NCBI GenBank assembly: GCA_902514765.1
Contig: CABXSA010000001.1
Span: forward strand, 77,180 to 134,381
DNA: 57,202 nucleotides
Direction: 5' to 3'
Source of the DNA: an uncultured SAR86 cluster bacterium
GTDB lineage: Bacteria > Pseudomonadota > Gammaproteobacteria > Magnimaribacterales > AG-339-G14
The notes below the pieces were generated by a model, which did no database searches, was not told the origin of the DNA, and saw only the letters and a program-made list of their open reading frames with translations. The stretch's first letter is position 1, and every line of letters starts with the position of its first letter. The translations under genes were made by a program, and so were the position numbers. Of this stretch, positions 49,635-57,202 are shown one piece after another.

Positions 49635-49965
49635 CCTATTTATCTTTTTTCTTGCATCTGTAAATTTAGCAGCTGAATATACTTTTGATTTTGAGTTAAA
49701 AGAAAATTTTCAATTTCCTTATGCTCAGGCAAGAGCGGAAGCAAATAAAATAATCATTGAAAATGCTTATCTAGCCTATGATGATGAATCTGCAAAGACA
49801 AAAGCTTGTTGGAAGAATTATTCTCAAAATAAAAAAATAAAAATTAAAATTACAGACAGTTTTATAGAAAAGTTAGGTACTGGATATGGAGCCTATAGAG
49901 TAAGTTTTGATCCATCCAAAATTGTTTTCCATTCAGATCATTCTAATTACCTTACAAGGTGTTAG
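49615..49965 (+). CDS. Small predicted exported protein, last gene of the cluster
   Basis: Signal-like MMKKTFSLFIFFLASVNLAAEY; overlaps the previous gene by 20 nt; ORF-track start 49507 is too far upstream. Confidence 0.6.
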   Translation: MMKKTFSLFIFFLASVNLAAEYTFDFELKENFQFPYAQARAEANKIIIENAYLAYDDESAKTKACWKNYSQNKKIKIKITDSFIEKLGTGYGAYRVSFDPSKIVFHSDHSNYLTRC

Positions 49966-49983
49966 TTAAATTAAATAATTAAT

Positions 49984-50667
49984 ATGTTGTGGATTAAGAC
50001 TTTCTTTGGGATACTTTTTCAAACCTTATTGTTGGGTGTTTTTTTATACTTGCCTGCTTTTACACTAAATTGGCCAGATGCACTATTGTTTCTTACCATT
50101 CACTTTCTAATAACAATTCTGGCTTCTGCATACTTGCTCATTGTTAAGCCAGCAAGCATAGAAGCTCGAATGAATTACGATTCAGAGACTCAGCCAAAAG
50201 AAGACAGACTGGCAACAGCCTTGATGTTATCTGCAATTGTTGTCGGACTATCTTTGGCGCCGATAGATATTTTTCATTTAAACCTCTCGTTTAATTTTGA
50301 AGGCAATATAAAAAATATTGGCTTGGCTATTTATATCATTGGCATGCTTTTTGTTATGGCCTCAATGAATGCGAATGAGTTTGCGGAAACTACTGTCAAC
50401 ATTCAAGAAGAAAGAGGTCAGAAAGTTATCGATACCGGGATATATTCACTAATTCGACACCCTATGTACACGGGTTTTATCTTTTTTATAGTTGGAGTGA
50501 ATATTTGGCTAGGAACTTACCTTTCCCTTTGTTTAAGTATGATTTTTCTAGCAATAGCTCTAAAGTCGAGAATAGCTGTTGAAGAAAAAACTCTTCTTGA
50601 TGATTTAGAAGGATATGAAGATTATTGTAAAAAAGTTAAAGCAAGACTCATCCCTTATTTATTTTAA
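49984..50667 (+). CDS. Isoprenylcysteine carboxyl methyltransferase-family membrane protein
   Basis: VIDTGIYSLIRHPMYTGFIFFIVGVNIWLG; EEKTLLDDLEGYEDYCKKVKARLIPYLF. Confidence 0.88.
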   Translation: MLWIKTFFGILFQTLLLGVFLYLPAFTLNWPDALLFLTIHFLITILASAYLLIVKPASIEARMNYDSETQPKEDRLATALMLSAIVVGLSLAPIDIFHLNLSFNFEGNIKNIGLAIYIIGMLFVMASMNANEFAETTVNIQEERGQKVIDTGIYSLIRHPMYTGFIFFIVGVNIWLGTYLSLCLSMIFLAIALKSRIAVEEKTLLDDLEGYEDYCKKVKARLIPYLF

Positions 50668-50730
50668 AAAATCGTTTAAATAAACGAGCAAAACAATTAA
50701 GCTTATCATTCTCAATTTTTGGAATAAAAT

Positions 50731-51198
50731 ATGAATTTTTTTATTGAGTACTTTAATAGCATTGTCGGGGCATTGGCAGCAATTGGAGCTGTTGCCTCAA
50801 TTTACTATTTAATACAAGAAATGAGAGAGCAAAATAGAGTAGCAAGAGCAAATGCTAGGCAGAATGTTGCCGACAGTCATCAGGAAATTGCTTTAGAAGG
50901 CATGAAAAAAAGTATGGTTAAGATTAAGTTAAAATTGCGAAATGATGAGGAGCTTACTCCAGAAGAAGACGCCAAATACATGTCATATTTCAGCATAATG
51001 TTAAGATCTAGAGAAAACCAACATTATCAATACACAATTGGAATGATTGATAAAGGCGAATGGGATAATTACAAAAGATCTTTCAAAACGCTTTTTAAAT
51101 CAAAATATCACCTGAAACTTTGGTCTTTCATGAAAAATACATTTAATGATAGCTTCGTTGAAGTTGTCGAGGAACTTATAGAAGATGACAATAATTGA
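50731..51198 (+). CDS. Membrane-anchored protein upstream of EAL gene
   Basis: One N-terminal TM (IVGALAAIGAVASIYYLIQEM) then soluble region; overlaps the EAL ORF by 14 nt. Confidence 0.65.
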   Translation: MNFFIEYFNSIVGALAAIGAVASIYYLIQEMREQNRVARANARQNVADSHQEIALEGMKKSMVKIKLKLRNDEELTPEEDAKYMSYFSIMLRSRENQHYQYTIGMIDKGEWDNYKRSFKTLFKSKYHLKLWSFMKNTFNDSFVEVVEELIEDDNN

Positions 51199-52273
51199 AG
51201 ATCAACAGGCTAAATACCTAATTAAATCTCTGCAACATCACCCGAGCCCATATTTAATTTTTTGTAAAGATGATGGGGTGGAATGGATGAACCAATCTGC
51301 TCAATATGTCTTTGATACAACTGAAATAGCTGATATTGGTATCGCTCCAATAATATCTCATGGCGCGTCAAAGAAAATAGAGGCAATTGGGTCTTCATTT
51401 CAATCTGATATTGAACTTTCTTTAAGGCAAATAAATTTTTTATTGAGATCTAGGGTTCACGAAATTCCCTTAGACAAAGAAGAATCTTTCTTTTTGATAG
51501 AGGTATTGGCTCAGTCCGAGGCAGCTTTGGATGCTTTAAAAAATACCATTTCCTGTCTAGAAAATGGTCGAATAGACATGGCATACCAAAAACAATATGA
51601 CCTGGCTACGGGAGACTTAGTCAGCGTGGAAACACTACTAAGATTAAAGGACGAAAACGGAGACATCATCCCTAATGACAAATTAATACCACTTGTTGAA
51701 GGAGAAAGCTTATTTTCTCTTGTAGTGCTGGCTTCTATGCAGAAGTTAAAGGAGGTCTTTGAATTCAAGAAAAAGAAAAAATTAGATTTCACCGTTTATT
51801 TAAATGTTTCAGCATATACAGCTATGCAAGAAAACTTTTGTAATCTCATTTTAGATTTTGTAAAAGAAAATAATCTTAATCCGGGAGACTTGGGGCTTGA
51901 AATAACTGAAACCGCAGAGCTTGAAGATAGATCAAAAGCAGCAGAGTATTTTGAAAAACTTAAAAAACATGGAATACCTCTCGCGCTGGATGATTTTGGA
52001 GCTGGTTATTCTTCATTAAGCTATTTGCGAGACCTGCCGATTACTTTAGTGAAGCTTGATAAGGATTTTGCTAGAACTGTGTCTGAACAAGATACGCAAG
52101 AGCTTGTGAGATTTGTGGTAACAATTTGCAACAACATGGAACTAGGTATGTTAGCTGAAGGGATTGAAACTGAGGAACAAGAGAAAACATTTCTAGAGCT
52201 CGGTTGTCATAAAGGTCAGGGATATTTTCATCACAGACCCCAGTTTTTAAATGATTTCAAGGAGGAGTTTTAG
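51185..52273 (+). CDS. EAL-domain c-di-GMP phosphodiesterase (N-terminal PAS-like region)
   Basis: VETLLRL (EAL variant), NVSAY, LEITETAE, LDDFGAGYSSLSYLRDL, VKLDKDF, AEGIETEEQ, GCHKGQGYFHHRP. Confidence 0.92.
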   Translation: MTIIEDQQAKYLIKSLQHHPSPYLIFCKDDGVEWMNQSAQYVFDTTEIADIGIAPIISHGASKKIEAIGSSFQSDIELSLRQINFLLRSRVHEIPLDKEESFFLIEVLAQSEAALDALKNTISCLENGRIDMAYQKQYDLATGDLVSVETLLRLKDENGDIIPNDKLIPLVEGESLFSLVVLASMQKLKEVFEFKKKKKLDFTVYLNVSAYTAMQENFCNLILDFVKENNLNPGDLGLEITETAELEDRSKAAEYFEKLKKHGIPLALDDFGAGYSSLSYLRDLPITLVKLDKDFARTVSEQDTQELVRFVVTICNNMELGMLAEGIETEEQEKTFLELGCHKGQGYFHHRPQFLNDFKEEF

Positions 52274-53727
52274 TGACTGTTTCTGAAAAACCCTCTAAAG
52301 GTGCGGAAAAAATATTGCTGGCACAAATTAAACAAGAGTTTGCAGCTCCCGCTGAAGCTATCGAACAATACATTGATTTGGTTGAAGAGTTCGGTGTAAA
52401 AAATAACCTCGATATTAGTTCAGAAATAAACCAAATAAAAGAAGCTGAAGATAAGCTCTTAAGCCAATATGAGGATGCTTTTAGGGAAAATACCGCTGTA
52501 GATAAGCAGTCAAAAACTTCGCAAGAATATTCAGAACTAAGGCATAACCTCCGAACTCCTCTAAACGCAATTATTGGTTATAGCGAGATTCTAATGGAAG
52601 ATTTTGAAGATGATCTATCAGAAGAATGCATCAAAGATCTAAATACTATTTTATCTTTATCAAGAGAGACAGAGACAGCAATAGAAAGATTCGTAGATTT
52701 TATTAAGGGTGATCTAAATGAAAAGGCAGCAGAGGATTCTGAGCAAGGACAGATCCAAAATGCCGAATCACTTTTTAGATCATTAGGTGACATTGACTAT
52801 AGCTTAGACATAGATGATTACCTCAAAGGATCAGATGTTCTTATAGTTGACGATAATAAAACTAATTGCGAGGTTTTAGAGAGAAGACTTACCCAGAATG
52901 GTCTCTCATGTAGGGTTGCACTAGATGGTACTTCAGCAATAGAAGAGGTAGATAAGAAAACTCCTGACCTAATTTTATTAGATGTTATGTTACCCGACAT
53001 AAATGGCTTAGAGCTTTTAAAAAGATTTAGAGAGAATCATGATAGAGATGAAATGCCAATTATTATGGTTTCTGCATTTAATGATGTTGATAGCACTGCT
53101 AAATGCATCAAATTAGGCGCCTCGGATTATCTTCCAAAGCCTTTGAATGGGACTATATTGATGGCTAAGTCCATTGCTAGCCTAGAGGCAAAATATTTTA
53201 GAGCGAGAGAACAAGAGTTATTAAAAGAATTAAATCTTAAAGCTACAACTTGCCCTCTAACTGGAATTTTTAATAGACAAGTTGTTTTTGACAAGATTGA
53301 GGAATGTTTTGAGAAACTAAATCAAGATAAAAGCTACGAATTTTCTTTACTTTCTATTGATATAGACTTTTTTAAGTCAATCAATGATACATATGGGCAT
53401 CCGGGAGGTGATGAAGTACTAAAAGCAGTTGCTAATAGTTTAAAAGATGCATGTGGTGAAAATGTTATTGGTAGAGTAGGTGGAGAGGAATTTATTGCAG
53501 TTTTAGAACATAAAGAAGAAATGAGCTTAAAACACTACTGCGAGTCAATAAGAAAAGCTGTAGTAGATTTATCAATACCCTTTCAAGATATTAAAATTAA
53601 TATTACTATAAGTGGAGGAGTTATTAATTCATCCGAAGTTAAGGATCAAGAAGAACTTGTTAATCTTGCGGATGAGAGGCTCTACAAAGCAAAAGAAGGG
53701 GGAAGAAATCAGTTTGTTTATAGCTGA
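52273..53727 (+). CDS. HisKA (DHp)-only / REC / GGDEF diguanylate cyclase
   Basis: ELRHNLRTPLNAIIGYSEIL H-box; no N/G boxes; LIVDDNKTN...LILLDVMLPD REC; LTGIFNRQ...GRVGGEEF GGDEF. Confidence 0.93.
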   Translation: MTVSEKPSKGAEKILLAQIKQEFAAPAEAIEQYIDLVEEFGVKNNLDISSEINQIKEAEDKLLSQYEDAFRENTAVDKQSKTSQEYSELRHNLRTPLNAIIGYSEILMEDFEDDLSEECIKDLNTILSLSRETETAIERFVDFIKGDLNEKAAEDSEQGQIQNAESLFRSLGDIDYSLDIDDYLKGSDVLIVDDNKTNCEVLERRLTQNGLSCRVALDGTSAIEEVDKKTPDLILLDVMLPDINGLELLKRFRENHDRDEMPIIMVSAFNDVDSTAKCIKLGASDYLPKPLNGTILMAKSIASLEAKYFRAREQELLKELNLKATTCPLTGIFNRQVVFDKIEECFEKLNQDKSYEFSLLSIDIDFFKSINDTYGHPGGDEVLKAVANSLKDACGENVIGRVGGEEFIAVLEHKEEMSLKHYCESIRKAVVDLSIPFQDIKINITISGGVINSSEVKDQEELVNLADERLYKAKEGGRNQFVYS

Positions 53728-53738
53728 AGGAGAGAGTT

Positions 53739-54104
53739 ATGAAGAAGATTCTTTATGTTGAAGACAATGAAATGAATCGTGATATGTTAGGTCGAAGACT
53801 CACCAGAAGAGAATTCGAGGTAGTTTTTGCCTTTGATGGCCAAGAAGGTTTAGAGAAGATGAAATCTGAAAATCCAGATTTAGTTTTAATGGATATGGGT
53901 CTTCCTGTTTTGGATGGCTGGGAAGCAACTACAAAAGCTAAAGCCGATCCTGAAATCTCAAATATTCCTATTATTGCCTTAACTGCTCATGCAATGGAGC
54001 ATGATAGGCAAAAGGCTTTGGAATGTGGCGCGGATGATTTCGATACCAAGCCTGTTGATTTTAAGAGACTGTTAGAAAAAATTGAGTCAAATTTAGGCGC
54101 TTAG
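53739..54104 (+). CDS. Stand-alone response regulator receiver (CheY/DivK-like)
   Basis: ILYVEDNEMNRDMLGRRL; LVLMDMGLPVLDGWEATTKAK; PIIALTAHAM; DTKPVD. Confidence 0.95.
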   Translation: MKKILYVEDNEMNRDMLGRRLTRREFEVVFAFDGQEGLEKMKSENPDLVLMDMGLPVLDGWEATTKAKADPEISNIPIIALTAHAMEHDRQKALECGADDFDTKPVDFKRLLEKIESNLGA

Positions 54105-57094
54105 CTCTTAGCTCCTAATATTTTAGTAACCATTCCTGGAAGTTGATTAATGGATACTTCATCTTTTTTTACTAGCCCAGCGACATTTTTTCTTAGAAGT
54201 TCCTCTTGAACTTCTGATAAATCTTTTCCTGAATAAACTAGGATATTTGGTTTATCATCAAATTCCATTTCAACAAAATTCTCTAAAAATTCAAAACCAT
54301 CCATTCTTGGCATTTCTAAGTCAAGGACAATAAGTGCTGGATTTTTATCCAGATTATCTAATCCTTCCCTACCATCTTTAGCTAAGAAAGGTTCATACCC
54401 AGCATCTTTTAAAGCTCTTCCTAAAATATCTCTAGTATTGGAGTCATCATCAACAATCAAGATTTTTTTATTTGTTGAGCTACCGAGTAAGTTAGTTACC
54501 ATTTTCAAAAATTTATCTCTATCTATTGGCTTAGTAAGGTAATCATCTGCACCTAAAGAAAATGCCAAAGTTTCTTGTGACATTTGGGAAACCATAATTA
54601 CAGGAATGTCTTTGATTGAATCATCGGATTTGCACTCTTTTAGAATTGACCAGCCATCTCTACCGGGCATTAATACATCTAATAAGATAAGCTTTGGTTT
54701 TGACTCTCTAATCATATTCAAACCTTGTTCACCATTAGTGGCACCAATCAATGTCATTCCGGCTTTTTTAACTGTTCTTTTTATTAAGTCATGCATTGCT
54801 ATATCATCATCAATTAGCACACATAAGTTTTCACCCTCTAAGGAGGATATTTCTTCATTTTCGATTTCTTCAGATTCATCGCAGATTCTTGGAATAAAAA
54901 TTGAAAATACAGATCCAACTCCTTTTTCACTAGACACTGTTACGCCACCACCCATCAATTCAGCAAATCTTTTACTAATGGGCAGACCCAGACCAGTTCC
55001 ACCATGAGTTGCAGAAGTAGATCTTTCAGCTTGCTCATACTCTTCAAAAACTTTTGCTACTCCTTCCTCGCTCATACCTTCCCCATCATCTGTAACCTTA
55101 AATTCAATCATTTCAACTTCATCTTTTATGAAAGAAGTAACATCTAAGGTAACCAGTCCATTATTAGTAAATTTGAAGGCATTGCTTAAGAAATTTGTAA
55201 CACATTGTCTTAATTTTGTTTCGTCTTGGGACATTGATCCTATTGCTTCTTGGACATTGATTTTAAATCCATTATCATTTTTAGCAGCCAAAGGAGAGTT
55301 TATATCTCGCAGCGTTTCAACTACCTTCTCTATTTCAAAGCTAGTAATGAAAAGCTCCATTTTTCCAGACTCAATTTTAGATAAATCTAAAATATTATTA
55401 ATAAGAGATAACAGATGGGTTCCAGAAGTAGTAATTTTTTTAAGATCAGGCATTAAATCTTCATAACCTAAGTCTTCACATTCTTCGTAAAGCATTTCTC
55501 CGTAGCCTAAAATTGCATTCAATGGCGTTCTGAGTTCATGACTCATATTGGCAAAAAATTTACTTCTTTGTTCATTAGCTTCAAGCGCTTCATCTCGAGA
55601 CTCTTCCATCTCTTTGGTTCTTGTATCTATAAGAACTTGAACCTCATCAGCCATCCTGGTGAACGCTACAGTCATTAGCTCTACTGAGGCTTCTTCTCCT
55701 TTGTCTTGCGAGCTTTCCTGAGCAAGATTTTGCATTTTATTTATATCATTAAGAATTAAAGTTCTTGAATCTCCTTCGAGCTCATCAGCTAAAATGCTCA
55801 TTTTTTCAATTATTGCAGTATCCCTTTCTTTTCTCCTGCGAGCTTGCTCCGTTCTTATATTTTCCATTTCGTTAAGATGGCCTCTGTAAATTTCTAGGGC
55901 TTTAGCTAATTCACCAACTTCATCATTTTCAGACCTTAAAAGACCTCTTCTTTGAGGCATGGTTTTTGATAAATCTCCGCTAGTTAGAGCCTGCAAAACT
56001 TCAATTGCTTTATTTACAGATCCAAAAACACTCGCGAGAATTACCGAAGTAAAAGCAATCACCAAGAAGATTACAATTGTAATTATTATGTAAATTGAAT
56101 TTAAGATAGCATCTTCCTGAGCGATACTTTCACTTTCATCTCTAAAAATAAATAATTGCGCTTTATCTGACGAAAGGTATGAACTCAATGGGAGCAGCGT
56201 TATAAGTGATCCTAAATCTGAATCTCTTGTAGACGTTCTATTACCAAATTCTTCTAAGTTTGAATTTGCCTTATCAACATGGCCTTTAATATTGGTAATT
56301 CCAAAATTAGAAGTTTCATCCAATTCTAGCCCTGATTCATACCTTGCATAATCATCTCCTAAAGAAATGATTCCTTCTTCTGTTTGAACAGCTGTTACAA
56401 GTTCAAACTCATCACCAAATGTTTCCATAGACTTTCTTACATCAATTCCCATCACAATTATTGCTTCCGCATTTCTACTAAAAGCCTTAATTGGGAAAGC
56501 CATCATTTGGTTTAAGGTAGAGATTTTTTCTCCAGAAGAATCCACAATCTTTTGAAGAAATCTTCTTGGTCTTTTACCTGCGTCTACAAGAAATTCTGCA
56601 AGATTATCATCATATTCATTTCTTGCTTGAGGGTTACACGCGTCGATGCCTGATAAGTCTAAGGCACTAGCACAATAAAATCTCTGTCCATCAGGATAGT
56701 AAGCTTTTATAAAGCTCAAATTTCCTTCATCCAAATCGAATTCAAACATTAAATCTAAAAGATATCCTGCCTCTCCAATATTTTTATCTGTTATGAATTG
56801 TATTAGTGGGTTGGCGAAAGAATCGTCTGGAGAAGAAAGCTCTTCTTCAGGATAAATTGGGTTTTCAGGATCCCAATAATTACCTCTTTCTCCAGTTACC
56901 GGAAGCCAGGCAGAAATTGCATCAATTGAAGTTTCAAGGGTCTGAAACCATGCAGCCTCATACGTTGAAACTAAAGATTCGTTAGCAAAGCTTTTCTGAG
57001 TAGAATCTCTGTAATTGAATAAAAAGATAAGAGAAAAGGCTAGCAGTAAGTTACCTGCTAGGCCTATCCCAATTAATACGGTTCTGATACGCAT
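54101..57094 (-). CDS. Membrane hybrid sensor histidine kinase (extracytoplasmic sensor, HAMP-like, HisKA, HATPase_c, two REC)
   Basis: Two TM segments; FFANMSHELRTPLNAILGYGEML; NFLSNAFKFT; GGTGLGLPISKRFAELMGG; two receivers LIDDDIAMHD.../ILIVDDDSNTRD... Confidence 0.96.
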   Translation of the reverse strand: MRIRTVLIGIGLAGNLLLAFSLIFLFNYRDSTQKSFANESLVSTYEAAWFQTLETSIDAISAWLPVTGERGNYWDPENPIYPEEELSSPDDSFANPLIQFITDKNIGEAGYLLDLMFEFDLDEGNLSFIKAYYPDGQRFYCASALDLSGIDACNPQARNEYDDNLAEFLVDAGKRPRRFLQKIVDSSGEKISTLNQMMAFPIKAFSRNAEAIIVMGIDVRKSMETFGDEFELVTAVQTEEGIISLGDDYARYESGLELDETSNFGITNIKGHVDKANSNLEEFGNRTSTRDSDLGSLITLLPLSSYLSSDKAQLFIFRDESESIAQEDAILNSIYIIITIVIFLVIAFTSVILASVFGSVNKAIEVLQALTSGDLSKTMPQRRGLLRSENDEVGELAKALEIYRGHLNEMENIRTEQARRRKERDTAIIEKMSILADELEGDSRTLILNDINKMQNLAQESSQDKGEEASVELMTVAFTRMADEVQVLIDTRTKEMEESRDEALEANEQRSKFFANMSHELRTPLNAILGYGEMLYEECEDLGYEDLMPDLKKITTSGTHLLSLINNILDLSKIESGKMELFITSFEIEKVVETLRDINSPLAAKNDNGFKINVQEAIGSMSQDETKLRQCVTNFLSNAFKFTNNGLVTLDVTSFIKDEVEMIEFKVTDDGEGMSEEGVAKVFEEYEQAERSTSATHGGTGLGLPISKRFAELMGGGVTVSSEKGVGSVFSIFIPRICDESEEIENEEISSLEGENLCVLIDDDIAMHDLIKRTVKKAGMTLIGATNGEQGLNMIRESKPKLILLDVLMPGRDGWSILKECKSDDSIKDIPVIMVSQMSQETLAFSLGADDYLTKPIDRDKFLKMVTNLLGSSTNKKILIVDDDSNTRDILGRALKDAGYEPFLAKDGREGLDNLDKNPALIVLDLEMPRMDGFEFLENFVEMEFDDKPNILVYSGKDLSEVQEELLRKNVAGLVKKDEVSINQLPGMVTKILGAKS

Positions 57095-57116
57095 TTACGC
57101 GTAGATGTTGTTGATC

Positions 57117-57202
57117 TTATTGAACTCGAAAGGTAAGTCTAACTTTTACGTCACTGACTTGAACAGAAACACCATCATGAACAGGAGGCTGATAAATCCA
57201 TT
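57117..57202 (-). CDS. C-terminal fragment, possibly a TonB-like energy transducer domain (truncated by window edge)
   Basis: Minus-strand frame reads WIYQPPVHDGVSVQVSDVKVRLTFRVQ*; resembles TonB C-terminal pattern W-x-[FY]-x-P...G. Confidence 0.5.
   Translation of the reverse strand, partial: WIYQPPVHDGVSVQVSDVKVRLTFRVQ

Noticed and set aside
54606-55007. 133-aa plus-strand ORF inside the hybrid kinase
   Set aside because: Antisense to receiver/HATPase coding sequence; shadow ORF.

Overview
AT-rich window that looks like a marine gammaproteobacterium, possibly SAR86-like. That placement is an inference from the atpAGDC-glmU-glmS synteny and gene content; no taxonomic search was run. No rRNA, tRNA, CRISPR array, transposase or integrase was recognised. 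Left end: end of the F1 ATP synthase operon plus glmUS. 7.2-14.9 kb: small accessory genes, including a two-gene membrane-protein module enclosed by a perfect 18-bp inverted repeat and a 15-bp direct repeat, a ceramidase-like protein, DUF805, a DoxX-like ORF with no canonical start, and an amidase. 15-43.8 kb: oxidoreductases and lipid/xenobiotic-type enzymes (2OG-Fe(II) dioxygenases, GMC oxidoreductase, Rieske oxygenase, GST, two fatty acid hydroxylase/sterol desaturase-like proteins, BVMO-like monooxygenase, MAPEG, nitroreductase), psd/pssA, rlmN, an Nmad3-like protein, and an ADP-ribosylglycohydrolase/PfkB pair. 43.8-50 kb: a compact six-gene run of predicted exported proteins, including one with a FlgT/CsgG-like layout but no flagellar or curli genes nearby; this is the best candidate for an undescribed envelope system. 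50.7-57.1 kb: a c-di-GMP/phosphorelay island (EAL; DHp-only-REC-GGDEF; lone REC; hybrid kinase with two RECs). All family calls come from reading motifs by eye and need HMM or structure confirmation.
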